A stretch of DNA of 64,000 nucleotides from Chryseobacterium populi (GCF_000282115.1 NZ_AKJY01000003.1:1-64000); one strand, 5' to 3'. Shown: positions 8,716 to 18,151, counted from the stretch's first letter. Numbers and translations are program-made. Notes: generated by a model not told the origin, from the sequence alone.

Positions 8716-8988
8716 CTTGTTAAAGTTACACCATTAAAAATTTCTGCAATACCTTTAACAGAGGTTGCGTTGGAAATGGTTGAAGCCAATATGGGGATTT
8801 TATGTATGCCCAAATGGGCTTTAAAATCTTTCAGACTGTCTGAAAATATTAGATTCAAACGAATTACCGAAAGCGGATTAAAAATAACTCACTATTTAGT
8901 TTTTCGCAAATCGGATAAGGACAAAAGATATATAAAAGATTTTATTTCTAATTATGAAGAGAGTTTTCAAATGAATGAGTTGTTTTAA
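8716..8988 (+). pseudogene. C-terminal remnant of a LysR-type regulator
   Basis: The open frame after a stop at 8713 encodes about 90 residues resembling the last part of a LysR co-inducer domain: LTEVALEMVEANMGILCMPKWALKSF followed by the typical terminal helix (DKRYIKDFISNYEESF). There is no HTH domain and no good start codon (the first usable ones are TTG at 8770 or ATG at 8776). No upstream LysR coding sequence is visible. I read it as a decayed fragment. Confidence 0.65.
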
Positions 8989-9043
8989 TTGTTTACCATC
9001 CTCCGACTTTTTCTTTGCCGAAAATCTCATCAAATGAAATTTG

Positions 9044-10081
9044 TTAGTTCTGACTGTAATATCCTTTCTTCATCCATAAACTGGCCCTCACCAATAAAAT
9101 CAATACCGGAACTTCTACCAGCGGTCCAATAACCCCTACAAAAGCCTGTGGGGAGTTGATACCGAACACAGCGATTGCTACCGCGATTGCCAGTTCAAAA
9201 TTGTTTCCTGTGGCTGTAAATGCGATGGATGCATTTTTGTCATAAGATACCTTTAACGATTTGTTTACAAAGAAACTTACGAAAAACATTAGGACAAAAT
9301 AGATGACTAATGGTATTGCTACTTTTACTACATCCATTGGAAGTTCTACTATTTTTTCGCCTTTAAGACTAAACATTAAGACAATCGTGAATAGTAAAGC
9401 GTACAGTGTTATCGGTGATATTCTGGGTACAAATTTTCTGTTGTACCATTCTATACTTTTTAATTTAACCAGGAGGTACCGGCTTAAGAAGCCAGCCAGA
9501 AACGGGATACCTAGATAGATGAGTACACTTTCTGTTACATCTTTCATGGAAACACTTACATTGAAATTGGCTAATCCTAATTTCCCCGGTAAAACATTAA
9601 TAAATAACCAGACAAAAAAACTGTAAGTGAATATCTGGAAAATACTGTTTAAAGCTACCAATAAGGCTGCATATTCTCTGTTTCCTTTGGCCAGATCGTT
9701 CCATACGATGACCATTGCAATACATCTTGCCAGCCCGATGAGGATCAATCCGATCATATAATCCGGCTCATTTCTTAAAAAGAGAATAGCCAGTACAAAC
9801 ATTAATACCGGACCAATAATCCAATTCAGCAGCAGTGAGATACTGATTACTTTTTTATCTTTAAAAGCTATCGGTAGTAGTGAGTAATCAACTTTTGCCA
9901 GTGGAGGGTACATCATTAGTATCAATCCTATTGCTAAAGGGATATTGGTGGCTCCAACAGATAAAGAGTCGGTGATTTTTGAAATACCCGGAAATAAAAA
10001 ACCTAAGCCTACACCAGCTACCATAGCAAGAAAGATCCACAAGGTCAGGTATCTGTCGGGAAATTTTAATTTTGGTTGCAT
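9044..10081 (-). CDS. arsB: ACR3-family arsenite efflux transporter
   Basis: A 345-residue inner-membrane protein with about ten transmembrane helices. It carries ACR3 hallmarks: LGFLFPGI near the N-terminus, [35 protein letters not shown] with the conserved Cys, and [20 protein letters not shown]. It extrudes arsenite using the proton motive force. It is the last gene of the arsenic operon (DUF6428, ArsC-like, GNAT, ACR3), six bases after the GNAT gene stop. Confidence 0.95.
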   Translation of the reverse strand: MQPKLKFPDRYLTLWIFLAMVAGVGLGFLFPGISKITDSLSVGATNIPLAIGLILMMYPPLAKVDYSLLPIAFKDKKVISISLLLNWIIGPVLMFVLAILFLRNEPDYMIGLILIGLARCIAMVIVWNDLAKGNREYAALLVALNSIFQIFTYSFFVWLFINVLPGKLGLANFNVSVSMKDVTESVLIYLGIPFLAGFLSRYLLVKLKSIEWYNRKFVPRISPITLYALLFTIVLMFSLKGEKIVELPMDVVKVAIPLVIYFVLMFFVSFFVNKSLKVSYDKNASIAFTATGNNFELAIAVAIAVFGINSPQAFVGVIGPLVEVPVLILLVRASLWMKKGYYSQN

Positions 10082-10087
10082 ACTGTT

Positions 10088-10579
10088 TTAATTTATTCCT
10101 ACTGTTTTACTTCTTCTTTCCATCATAATCGTATCACGCCAGATATTCCCAAGCTTTCCGATTTTTTCACGGTAGCCAATTATCCGAAAACCGGAACTTT
10201 TATGAAGAGCTACTGTTGCTTCATTCTCAGGAAACATACCACTCTGAAGGGTCCATATTCCATTGGCTTCGCTTTCTTCTATCAGCTTTAACATCAAAGC
10301 TTTTCCGATACCTTTTCCTTTATAATCATTGGAAATATAAATACTCACTTCTGCCACGCCACCATATACACATCGGTCACTTACCGCTGAAAGTGCAGCC
10401 CAACCTACAACAGTATTATCAATGGCGGCTGCGAATCGGCTGTGCTTTAATTTACTTTTGTCCCAGCTTTCCCACACCGGAACTGAGGTTTCAAAAGTCG
10501 CATGGCCTGTTTCAAGACCTTGCTTGTATATTTCCGCTATTTCTGAAAAATGATCTTTATTTATTGTTACTATTTCCAT
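10088..10579 (-). CDS. GNAT acetyltransferase of the arsenic operon (ArsN/PAT-like)
   Basis: A 163-residue GNAT protein with acetyl-CoA binding motif A (YKGKGIGKALMLKLI, about 90-104) and phosphinothricin-acetyltransferase-like features (GLETGHATFETSVPVWESWD, VVGWAALSAVSDRCVYGGVAEVSIYI). Relatives in arsenic operons (ArsN1) acetylate organoarsenicals such as arsinothricin or the related herbicide phosphinothricin. That substrate is inferred here from context. It overlaps no gene but sits one base from the ArsC-like stop and six from ACR3, so it is clearly in the operon. Confidence 0.85.
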   Translation of the reverse strand: MEIVTINKDHFSEIAEIYKQGLETGHATFETSVPVWESWDKSKLKHSRFAAAIDNTVVGWAALSAVSDRCVYGGVAEVSIYISNDYKGKGIGKALMLKLIEESEANGIWTLQSGMFPENEATVALHKSSGFRIIGYREKIGKLGNIWRDTIMMERRSKTVGIN

Positions 10580-10580
10580 T

Positions 10581-11192
10581 TTAATTGTTTATCTGTGAAA
10601 AAATAAAAAACATTTCTGTGGCAATCTGCAGACTTCTTTCTGCATAAACTTCAGTCTGTTCAGGTGTGTTGTCTGAAGCTTTGGGATCATCATACTTGAT
10701 CGGAAATCTCGATTCCGCTCCGATCACTAAAGGGCAGCCTTCGTCAGCATTGTTGCACGTCATAATGGCACCAAATTCATTTTGAGGATTAAATTCACTG
10801 CTGTATTCTTTTGAAAAGCAAATGACAGGAGCTTCATTTTGTGTGTACTTTACTGCATAAACAGGATTTTCGTTTTCACTCAACATCTGGATTTGAAAAC
10901 CCTGACCAACCAATGTTTCAGCTACTTTTGGAAACATTGCGGTAGCTTCTGTTCCTCCTGAATAACAAAACACATTTTTAATTCCAAAATGAAAAGCCAT
11001 GGTTTGTGCCCAGATCTGTGACAGGTGACTTCGTCGGCTGTTATGCGTACAGATAAAGTTGAGCCTGACTGTCTGGTTTGTTTTCACCTTATTTTGTATG
11101 TAATCAATTAATGGCTTTAAAACACTTTTTCTTTCCTCTGAAATAGTATCTGTTGAAATTGCTTCAATGGTTTTTAAAATATTCTGGTTCAT
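10581..11192 (-). CDS. Low-molecular-weight phosphatase-fold arsenate reductase-like protein
   Basis: A 203-residue protein of the LMW tyrosine phosphatase/thioredoxin-linked ArsC fold. The P-loop is FICTHNSRRSHLSQIWAQ (Cys-X5-Arg, about 47-64). Further cysteines lie in MTCNNADEGCPLV, with YDDPKASDNTPEQ close to the C-terminus (the PTP-like DP motif). It would reduce arsenate to arsenite for export by ACR3. It is the second gene of the operon, 49 bases after the DUF6428 gene. Confidence 0.88.
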   Translation of the reverse strand: MNQNILKTIEAISTDTISEERKSVLKPLIDYIQNKVKTNQTVRLNFICTHNSRRSHLSQIWAQTMAFHFGIKNVFCYSGGTEATAMFPKVAETLVGQGFQIQMLSENENPVYAVKYTQNEAPVICFSKEYSSEFNPQNEFGAIMTCNNADEGCPLVIGAESRFPIKYDDPKASDNTPEQTEVYAERSLQIATEMFFIFSQINN

Positions 11193-11241
11193 TTTTACTC
11201 ATTAAAATTTATGGTTTGTGTGTGTGATGTCTCTAAAATAA

Positions 11242-11715
11242 TTAACAACAGCCTCCTCCAGGAGTACATGATGTATTCTGATTTCCTACTAATTCCGAAA
11301 GGTTTTTCTTTTGTTTTTCAGTAGGAATACCACAGGCATCCTGTGCAAGACATGTTGTGGTCTTGCTTTTTAAGACAAAGGTTTTGCCATTAAATTCCAG
11401 GTCATACTTGCCAATTGTATCACTTTGATATTCTACCTCAATTTCTGCATCTTCAATTCCTAATTTTTCTTCAGATAGCCTGATGATGTTCAGTAATTTT
11501 CCTGGTTTTAAGCGGTGTTCATAATCGTCAGCATTCCATAGCTGAAAGTTCACTGCCTTTTCATCACGGATCACGCCGCCGCAGTCAATGAATTTTTTTT
11601 TGATCTGTCCGACTTCGGTAACATGGAAATGTTCCGGTACAAATGTTCCGTTTTCTAATTGAAATTCAACATTTTCTAATGTTGGCAAGATTTCTTTAAT
11701 TTCTGATAGTTTCAT
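11242..11715 (-). CDS. DUF6428 family protein of the arsenic operon
   Basis: A 157-residue protein whose motifs (KEILPTLENVEFQLENG, VPEHFHVTEVGQI, FIDCGGVIRDE, FQLWNADDYEHRLKPGKLL) match DUF6428, a family common in Bacteroidetes arsenic operons. The C-terminal half carries Cys residues (TTCLAQDACGIPT and the terminal NTSCTPGGGCC), suggesting thiol-based binding of arsenite or another metalloid. The function is unproven. It is the first gene after the candidate ArsR operator at 11738-11750. Confidence 0.85.
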   Translation of the reverse strand: MKLSEIKEILPTLENVEFQLENGTFVPEHFHVTEVGQIKKKFIDCGGVIRDEKAVNFQLWNADDYEHRLKPGKLLNIIRLSEEKLGIEDAEIEVEYQSDTIGKYDLEFNGKTFVLKSKTTTCLAQDACGIPTEKQKKNLSELVGNQNTSCTPGGGCC

Positions 11716-11737
11716 TATTATTTATTTATAGTTATAA

Positions 11738-11750
11738 TGCAATATTGCGA
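11738..11750 (-). promoter_or_regulatory. Candidate ArsR operator before the arsenic operon
   Basis: TGCAATATTGCGA, containing the perfect palindrome GCAATATTGC, lies 23-35 bases upstream of the DUF6428 start. The same element (TGCAATATTACGA) occurs upstream of the arsR gene at 12196-12208. Two matching sites in front of the two units argue for ArsR binding. Confidence 0.7.
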
Positions 11751-11801
11751 TATTTTTAAACAAATTTTTTTAATGTGATATTGAATTTTGGGCTGTAAAC
11801 C

Positions 11802-11831
11802 TATCTTCGATATTGTAGAATACCGAAGATA
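11802..11831 (-). terminator. Stem-loop between arsR and the arsenic operon
   Basis: An 8-bp perfect inverted repeat (TATCTTCG 11802-11809 / CGAAGATA 11824-11831, 14-nt loop) lies just past the arsR stop codon. It probably ends or attenuates arsR transcription before the operon promoter. There is no clean T run. Confidence 0.5.
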
Positions 11832-11852
11832 TAATGAAAGCAGTTTCCATCA

Positions 11853-12179
11853 TTAACAGCATTTTTGATTAGTTACTGTAAGGATTATTTTTGAGAAATA
11901 CTCTTTTAATAGGCCGAAAGTATTTTCGTCTATACAGTAACATACAGAAGTTCCTTCAATACTTCCTTTTATCAACCCTGCATTTTTTAGTTCTTTTAAA
12001 TGCTGAGATACCGTGGGCTGTGCTAAAGGCAGCTCATTGACGATATCCCCGGTTATACAGGTATTGACTTTCAGCAAGTATTCTATGATAGCTATTCTTG
12101 CTGGGTGGCCCAAGGCTTTTGCAATAACTGCAATCTGATTTTGGTGGTCTGTGAAATGATCTGTCTTCGTCGCGCCCAT
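11853..12179 (-). CDS. arsR: ArsR-family metalloid-responsive repressor
   Basis: A 108-residue winged-helix repressor (IAKALGHPARIAIIEYLL, LPLAQPTVSQHLKELKNAGLIKG as the recognition region). Cysteines occur at KVNTC, SVCYC and the terminal QKCC, suitable for As(III) sensing. I place the start at the ATG at 12179 (MGATKTDH). An alternative TTG seven codons upstream lies inside the presumed operator. It probably represses itself and the arsenic operon downstream, releasing DNA when arsenite binds. Confidence 0.9.
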   Translation of the reverse strand: MGATKTDHFTDHQNQIAVIAKALGHPARIAIIEYLLKVNTCITGDIVNELPLAQPTVSQHLKELKNAGLIKGSIEGTSVCYCIDENTFGLLKEYFSKIILTVTNQKCC

Positions 12180-12195
12180 AATTAAATTATTATAT

Positions 12196-12208
12196 TGCAA
12201 TATTACGA
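12196..12208 (-). promoter_or_regulatory. Candidate ArsR operator before arsR
   Basis: TGCAATATTACGA is 17-29 bases upstream of the arsR ATG and differs at one base from the site at 11738-11750 in front of the arsenic operon. Confidence 0.65.
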
Positions 12209-12864
12209 TTTATATTTAAAAGAAAAAATATTAATCTTATAATTTTAAAAGGGGACTATTAAAATAAATTAAAATCCTTAATGTTTGAAGTTTTTATTTG
12301 ATTTTCAGTAGTTTTTAACTGATGAAAAAAATTGATTTTAAATATGGCAGTGAAATACCAAAGTAAAGTAATTAATTAGTAATCCAATTTGGGCTATAGC
12401 CAATTTTTTCCGGTTTGAGATCGTATAGCGGATTCTCATGTAAGTATAATAATCAGAATCTGAAGCATTAGGATTTTGCCCGGGAAATACAGTAGAGTTC
12501 ATATTTATTGTAATGAAATAAATGGGCTTTGAAAAGAGGTAATAAATATCCTTTTGGAGTAAATTAAATAAATCCTATAATTTATATTATGTTAAATTGT
12601 AATTGATAACAGAATCGTTATTTTGATACATTAGACCTCCTAATGTTTAACGTTTTCTGTTTTATCCATTGTACTGCACTATAAAAAGGTGCTGTATTAC
12701 TGTCAAATATTTTAAAAATTAATATTATTTTATTTAAAATTAAACAAAAAAAATAGCTGGTAACAAAAAAGCGACCAACTATACTTAAACTTTATTTTAA
12801 TGGCATATCTTTAGGATCTTGGGCCCTGGATATGATATGTTTTCTATTGATTATTTGGCCCGGG
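12201..12864. other. Long intergenic region with little content
   Basis: About 660 bases of AT-rich DNA between arsR and the DUF4468 gene. It contains the arsR promoter at the left end and one doubtful 54-codon frame (12338-12502). The right end (12741-12860) must hold the 3' end of the DUF4468 transcript. There, GGGCC (about 12820) and GGCCC (about 12860) could pair across a long loop. I see no RNA gene or mobile element. Confidence 0.4.
12338..12502 (-). CDS. Doubtful small ORF, 54 aa
   Basis: An ATG-initiated frame in the otherwise empty 12.2-12.86 kb region. It encodes a peptide that starts MNSTVFPGQNPNASDSDYY and ends LLINYFTLVFHCHI. Codon content is mixed and I recognise no family. The middle (YYTYMRIRYTISNRKKLA) could be the end of a decayed gene. 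This is the only reading frame of interest in the gap. Confidence 0.2.
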   Translation of the reverse strand: MNSTVFPGQNPNASDSDYYTYMRIRYTISNRKKLAIAQIGLLINYFTLVFHCHI

Positions 12865-13584
12865 TTATTTTAGTCTTTTATCCAGATAATTTTTTAAATC
12901 TATAATATAAGCATCAAAGAAATTTTCAATTATTTTTTTATTAGAAAGATTTACAATTTTACCGCTGGAATCAAAAATGCTTTCAGGATAAGCTAATTTA
13001 TAGTTGATTTTCCGGGAAGTTGCTGCACCCAAAAGCCCTCCATTGGGAGAAATACTGCTTTGTGTTCTTCCATCCTCCGGCTGAACAAATTTATATTCAT
13101 TAAAAGGAATATCCCCTTCTGAAATTACATCATTGCCGGGGCTTATCCTGAGTTTAGCATCAAAAATAGTTGAAAAAATTTTGGAAGTACTGCTGTAACT
13201 CACAAGCAAAGTATCTTTTAAATCTGTAACTACCATAATATATGCCAGAGATACAAGATCAGCCGAGCATTTTTTCTTATCCCCAATGGTTGCAAAATCC
13301 CGATATGCCAAAAATGTTTTTTTAGTATCATTACTATAATCCAATTTAAGTCCGCTATGGCTTTTTACATAATCGGTCACAGCATCATAAAGCTGTTCTT
13401 TCGTCTTCCCGGGATAAGCCAGTTTTACATACTGCTGATCATTTATCGGAAGCACTTTCCCAGTATACCCACCGCCAAATTCATTTTTTTCTAATCTTAT
13501 TTCAAAATATCTTTCTTGTGCATATAAGTGAAGTGAGATGATCAGCAACATCAAGGGAAACACTGCTTTAATAATTTTCATCAT
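12865..13584 (-). CDS. Exported DUF4468-domain protein
   Basis: A 239-residue protein with a signal peptide (IKAVFPLMLLIISLHLYAQ). The mature N-terminal part (about 40-130) resembles the DUF4468 domain, which has a TBP-like fold (QYVKLAYPGKTKEQLYDAVTDYVKSH, KKTFLAYRDFA). The family is widespread in Bacteroidetes and of unknown function. It is followed 18 bases later in the genome (upstream in transcription) by another small secreted protein on the same strand. The two likely form a transcription unit with 13603-14085 first. Confidence 0.75.
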   Translation of the reverse strand: MMKIIKAVFPLMLLIISLHLYAQERYFEIRLEKNEFGGGYTGKVLPINDQQYVKLAYPGKTKEQLYDAVTDYVKSHSGLKLDYSNDTKKTFLAYRDFATIGDKKKCSADLVSLAYIMVVTDLKDTLLVSYSSTSKIFSTIFDAKLRISPGNDVISEGDIPFNEYKFVQPEDGRTQSSISPNGGLLGAATSRKINYKLAYPESIFDSSGKIVNLSNKKIIENFFDAYIIDLKNYLDKRLK

Positions 13585-13602
13585 AAATAAAAATTTTAGT
13601 TA

Positions 13603-14085
13603 TTAATTACGGCTGTATTTACTATCAAAATCCACTTTTGTTATTACACCGTTTTTATCTGCATATACTGTTGTTATGGTAATATACTGACTGCTCCATC
13701 TGGTATCTTCTGCTGCTTTTTGTCCTGTTACTACTGTTTGTCCGAATCCGTTTGTAGCCGTTTCAATATAACCGGGTGTGTAACTGCCACCAGCAGTATT
13801 GGTAACATTCTCATATACCAGTACTTTACCGCCTTTTTCATCGGTAGCTGTTCTCGTGGGCACTCCCCAGCTTTTGTATAATTCGGAGAGCTTTGCTCCT
13901 ACCCATGAGGCTTTCCAGGCTTCACGGTTATAAATACCTCTCTGATAATCGGTATATAGTTTATCGGCTGCATAACGCTGAGCCAATGCTTCTTTTGTTC
14001 TTTTATCGGTTTTTGTTTCCTGTCCAGAAGCTGATTCTACAGCAAAAAGACAAAGAACAAAACACATTGATTGAATAAAGTTCAT
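13603..14085 (-). CDS. Small secreted protein of unknown function
   Basis: A 160-residue protein with a signal peptide (FIQSMCFVLCLFAVESASGQ). The mature part has DYQRGIYNREAWKASWVGAKLSELYKSWGVPTR, which is reminiscent of SmpA/OmlA-like small outer-membrane assembly proteins, where a helix pair and 'SWGxPT' precede beta strands (LVYENVT, WSSQYITITTVY, GVITKVDF). This relation is only suggestive. It is 18 bases upstream of the DUF4468 gene and probably co-transcribed. Confidence 0.7.
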   Translation of the reverse strand: MNFIQSMCFVLCLFAVESASGQETKTDKRTKEALAQRYAADKLYTDYQRGIYNREAWKASWVGAKLSELYKSWGVPTRTATDEKGGKVLVYENVTNTAGGSYTPGYIETATNGFGQTVVTGQKAAEDTRWSSQYITITTVYADKNGVITKVDFDSKYSRN

Positions 14086-14224
14086 GATTTTCTTTTTAAT
14101 TATTTTCTCCTCATTCCAATATTTAATTTAAAATCCACGATATATTTCAAAGAAATTTTTTTAAATTTTACGGCAACTTCCTGCATATCCCAATTTCCTG
14201 TATCATATATAGTGGGTTTATCAA

Positions 14225-15262
14225 CTATTCATGTACTATCTGTATTATATTAGAAATGATGTTTTTATCAGTTTCCACTTTTATTATATAGTCTCCGGAA
14301 GGATAATCCTGCAGGTCAATACTGTATTTTCCTTCTGATCTTTTGACCTGGTCTGCAGACTGGGAAAAGATTTTTTTACCGGTCATATCATAAATGCCCA
14401 CCCATTTTATTTTATTATTTTTAGTGTCTATCCGGATCTTTCCGTCTTTAACGGGATTTGGATAGACAGCTAAAGATTTTATCCCGGAAACCTCTTCTGT
14501 ATCCAGAGTAGAACTATTGCTATTGGTATACTGAAATCTTGATGGCGAAGCCTGTTGAATCGGGGATATTATATTTGTAACTGCAAACCCGGCAATCTCT
14601 TCTCTGCTGTTTTTATACCAGGTGTAGGTTGTTATCTGTGTTGTGGAAACAGGCGATCCGTTCATACTTATGCTTACGGTACTTTCTTTTTTTACTCTTA
14701 AAACATTTGTATATGTACCGACAGGAGTTTTAACGGTACCATATCCATCTGCTGTAATAATGTCATTAGTAGTGGTTGTCACACCATTCGCTGTATAAGA
14801 AGAGGTATCAGTGAAAGACTGCAAATAGGTGGTTGGAAATTTAAGAAGAATTGGGGTATCAGAATAGGTTAATGTAAAATTGGTGACATTATTTCTTGCT
14901 CCTATCGCTTCAAACTGGGTATTGGTAACCCTGAATAAATTTTTATCATTGCTTTGGTTTCCGCTATTATCCACAGAAACGACATACCGGTTAGCTGTCG
15001 GAAAAGTGTTGCATTCAGAAATGCTTGGGCCGCATACTCCATAAAGCAGTTTAAACCCTCCTGTTGTCCCCTGAATATTGGAGAAATCCCAGGTTATATT
15101 GGCTCCTCCGTTACCAGGAATATAGACTCCCTGATTAAAACTGACTTCTGTAAATTGAAAGGTACCTGTAACGATATCAGAACTTGTGATAGTGGGTTGA
15201 GCTCTTAACTGAATGCCCCAGATAACACAAAAAATGCTGAAAAAAAAATAATTTGTTTTCAT
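14225..15262 (-). CDS. Secreted protein with type IX secretion sorting domain
   Basis: A 345-residue exported protein. It has a signal peptide (FFFSIFCVIWGIQLRAQ), a central beta-rich region with repeated Thr/Asn-rich strands, and a type A T9SS C-terminal domain from about residue 265 (LAVYPNPVKDGKIRI, VGIYDMTGKKIF, YPSGDYIIKVET). It should be exported by Sec and then T9SS. The cargo function is unknown. It lies head-to-head with the sensor kinase gene at 15439, sharing a 176-base promoter region. Confidence 0.85.
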   Translation of the reverse strand: MKTNYFFFSIFCVIWGIQLRAQPTITSSDIVTGTFQFTEVSFNQGVYIPGNGGANITWDFSNIQGTTGGFKLLYGVCGPSISECNTFPTANRYVVSVDNSGNQSNDKNLFRVTNTQFEAIGARNNVTNFTLTYSDTPILLKFPTTYLQSFTDTSSYTANGVTTTTNDIITADGYGTVKTPVGTYTNVLRVKKESTVSISMNGSPVSTTQITTYTWYKNSREEIAGFAVTNIISPIQQASPSRFQYTNSNSSTLDTEEVSGIKSLAVYPNPVKDGKIRIDTKNNKIKWVGIYDMTGKKIFSQSADQVKRSEGKYSIDLQDYPSGDYIIKVETDKNIISNIIQIVHE

Positions 15263-15438
15263 AAAAATGTTTTAAATAAATTGTTATTAAATAAAATTCA
15301 GAACCATTCTTATCACAAAATTATCTTTTTAGGTTTATGGATCTATACAAGAATATGAGTATTTCCATCTACCTGTTAACAGGTATTTTTTTGTATTAAT
15401 TTTTAATTAATTTTATTTTATCTAAGCAGTTTTAATCT

Positions 15439-17433
15439 ATGGAAATCAGAAGATATATTTTGTTAAGTTGGTTTACGCTTTCATTCTTTTGCAACGCATC
15501 TGCCCAGCTGAATAATTTATCTGTTGAAGCAGGAATGGATAATGCTGCCTATCCTGATAATTTAAAATCTAAATTACAAAACACTGCTTCTGACAGCACG
15601 AAAGCCAGGCTTTATTTTCTGCTTTCGGAGTATTGGGCAGATAAAGACACCTTAACATCCAAAGCCTATCTTCTGCACGGCAGGAAACTGAGTGAGACAA
15701 ATTATTATTTACAGGCTCTGAGCTCTTATTATTATGGCGTTTATTATTTTCATATCAATCAGGAAAAAAGTGAGCAGGCTTTCTTTATCTCCAGAAAATC
15801 ATTATTACATTATAAAACAAAAGAAGCATACCTGTATATGGCAAACTGTTATGCTAACTATGCCTACCTGCAGTATAGAAAAGACAAAAGCCAGCTGATG
15901 GCGGATTTATTATTAAATAAATCAATCCCACTTATTAAAAAGGCCGGTAATAATGAATTGCTCGGAAAGTTTTATGGGGATATAGGACTGGTCTTTAAAA
16001 ACAGATGGCAATATAACAAAGCTGAAAAATATTTTGTCCAAAGTATATACGTTTTAGAAAAGACTAAAATAAAACACCCGTCACGACTGCTTTTTGTATA
16101 TGCGCTTGCAAGTGAGAATTATTTGTTTGAAGGAAAAAAAAATGAAGCTAAAAAGCTGTTGGATAAAGCATCTCCTCTACTTGATGATATCTTACCCGGT
16201 TTAAGTCATGTGGGATATTATTTTTCTGAGAGCTTGTATTTTGAGGTGACAAACCAGTATGAAAAAGCTTTATCAAGCATCGATAAAGGACTTAATTTAG
16301 CCTTTAAGTTAATAGACAAATATTATATAGAGAAACTCTCTTTTCTGAAGTATAAAATTCTTACCAGACAGGGGAAATACCTGGAAGCTAAAAATTTATT
16401 GGAAAATATTATAAAAACATCTACTACAAGTTATAGCCAAAACAGGCAAACACAATACTATGAACTTGCCGAAACCTACCATCGACTGGGTAATGAGAAA
16501 AAGGCTTATGCATGGCTTAAAAAACTACTGATTTTAAAAGACAGTTTAAACCGGCAGCAAATTGACAACCAAATCAACCAATTAGAAATAAAATACCAGA
16601 CTTCGGAAAAAGAGAAAAAGATTGCTGCATTAAATGCTGAAACAAAACAGGCAACTCTGATTATAAAAAATAATAAACTCTACAATTGGTTACTGTTGTT
16701 TGTCTGTCTGTTTCTTTTCACAGTTGTGGGTTTACTTTGGGTCTACTATAAAAACTATAAAAAACTGATACAACAAAAAGTAACAGCATTGGAACAGCAA
16801 CAGCATATTGCTCTTACCAGTGCGATACTTGAGGCTGAAGAGAGTGAGCGAAATCGTGTGGCCAAAGACCTTCATGATGGATTGGGAGGAATATTGACAG
16901 CTGTGAAGATCAACCTTGCCAATTTTACAAAAGAAAGTCATCCGGATGCTAAAAATCTGATATTACAAGACATCCGTAATCAGTTGGATCATTCAATTAC
17001 TGAACTTCGCTATATTGCAAAAAACATGATGCCGCAGACTCTCCTGCAGTATGGATTGGAAACAGCAATTAAAGAACTCTGTGAATCGATTATACATAAT
17101 AATTTAATCATATCTTTTGAGGCAATCAATATAGGCGAAACCATCCCGCTGAACAAACAACTGATTATCTATAGAATTTTACAGGAGATTCTGACCAATA
17201 TTTTGAAACACTCTTATGCAAGCGAGGTGGTTCTGCAATGCAGCCAGAATCAGAATAGATTTTATATTACTGCGGAAGATAATGGAAAAGGATTTGATCT
17301 TTCTAAAGTATCAAACAAAATAGGATTGGGAATTAATAATATCAAAAATAGGGTCGAACATTTGGGTGGTAAAATTGAAATTTTATCAGCACCGGATGAA
17401 GGTACCTCCATTAATATAGAACTCGATGTTTAA
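15439..17433 (+). CDS. TPR-containing sensor histidine kinase (HisKA_3 type)
   Basis: A 664-residue sensor kinase. It has a signal peptide (ILLSWFTLSFFCNASAQ), periplasmic TPR repeats at about 60-400, a short coiled coil, and one transmembrane helix at about 417-437. The HisKA_3 dimerisation helix follows with the phospho-acceptor His in VAKDLHDGLGGILTAVK, then a HATPase domain with N box (EILTNILKHSYASE), DNGKGFD and GLGINNIKNRVEHLGG. It overlaps the response-regulator gene by eight bases, so the two form a translationally coupled pair. The signal is unknown. Confidence 0.92.
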   Translation: MEIRRYILLSWFTLSFFCNASAQLNNLSVEAGMDNAAYPDNLKSKLQNTASDSTKARLYFLLSEYWADKDTLTSKAYLLHGRKLSETNYYLQALSSYYYGVYYFHINQEKSEQAFFISRKSLLHYKTKEAYLYMANCYANYAYLQYRKDKSQLMADLLLNKSIPLIKKAGNNELLGKFYGDIGLVFKNRWQYNKAEKYFVQSIYVLEKTKIKHPSRLLFVYALASENYLFEGKKNEAKKLLDKASPLLDDILPGLSHVGYYFSESLYFEVTNQYEKALSSIDKGLNLAFKLIDKYYIEKLSFLKYKILTRQGKYLEAKNLLENIIKTSTTSYSQNRQTQYYELAETYHRLGNEKKAYAWLKKLLILKDSLNRQQIDNQINQLEIKYQTSEKEKKIAALNAETKQATLIIKNNKLYNWLLLFVCLFLFTVVGLLWVYYKNYKKLIQQKVTALEQQQHIALTSAILEAEESERNRVAKDLHDGLGGILTAVKINLANFTKESHPDAKNLILQDIRNQLDHSITELRYIAKNMMPQTLLQYGLETAIKELCESIIHNNLIISFEAINIGETIPLNKQLIIYRILQEILTNILKHSYASEVVLQCSQNQNRFYITAEDNGKGFDLSKVSNKIGLGINNIKNRVEHLGGKIEILSAPDEGTSINIELDV

Positions 17434-18064
17434 AAATAAAAAAATAAAAGTGGCATTAGTGGATGATCATCCAATACTTGCCCAGGGCATAAAATCTCTG
17501 CTGGCGAAGGAAAATGACATATTTGTGGTTGGAAGTTTCAGCCATGGATTGGAGTTTCTTTCTTTTCTTCAGAACAATGATATTGATATGGTTTTGCTGG
17601 ATATTTCTTTACCCGATATTAATGGTGTTGAATTATGTTTGAAAGTAAAAACCATGAGACCTGAAATCTGCGTTCTTGCCTTAAGTAATTATTCAGAAAA
17701 AATGGTAATTATCAAAATGCTCCAGAATGGGGCTTCAGGATATATGCTGAAAAATGAATCTGTTGAAGAGCTCAAAATATGTATAGATTCGGGGATGAAT
17801 GGAGAAATGGTCTTCAGTAAAGGAATTAAGGAGATTATGGCCAGGCCGTCAATAAATAATACGAAAGAAATTCCTAAAATTACCAGAAGAGAAAAACAGA
17901 TCTTAAAATTGATTGAAGACGGAAAAACGACTGCAATGATTGCTGATGAACTCTTTATAAGCCCCCTCACCGTAGAAACTCACCGCAAAAACTTAATGCA
18001 AAAATTTAATGCAAAAAATTCACTGGAACTTATCAAAATAATCAATGAGCTATATCTGTTTTAA
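17426..18064 (+). CDS. NarL/LuxR-family response regulator
   Basis: A 212-residue response regulator. The receiver domain (1-125) has the acidic pair DD13-14, phospho-acceptor Asp59 (MVLLDISLPD) and the conserved Lys in GYMLKNES. The GerE-type HTH occupies about 148-205 (ITRREKQILKLIEDGKTTAMIADEL, TVETHRKNLMQKF). It overlaps the sensor kinase gene and is certainly its partner. Targets are unknown. Confidence 0.95.
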   Translation: MFKNKKIKVALVDDHPILAQGIKSLLAKENDIFVVGSFSHGLEFLSFLQNNDIDMVLLDISLPDINGVELCLKVKTMRPEICVLALSNYSEKMVIIKMLQNGASGYMLKNESVEELKICIDSGMNGEMVFSKGIKEIMARPSINNTKEIPKITRREKQILKLIEDGKTTAMIADELFISPLTVETHRKNLMQKFNAKNSLELIKIINELYLF

Positions 18065-18116
18065 CTCAAAAAGAGCTGTGTCGAAATTCAGTACATCCTT
18101 TCTGGAATATTAAAAC

Positions 18117-18142
18117 CCGGTCCGGATTTCAATCCGAACCGG
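18117..18142 (-). terminator. Terminator of metE (possibly bidirectional)
   Basis: A 12-bp stem with one mismatch (CCGGTCCGGATT / AATCCGAACCGG, 2-nt loop) lies ten bases past the metE stop, with TTTTAAT following on the minus strand. On the plus strand it is followed by ATATTTTT, so it may also end the response-regulator transcript. Confidence 0.8.
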
Positions 18143-18151
18143 AGTATATTT

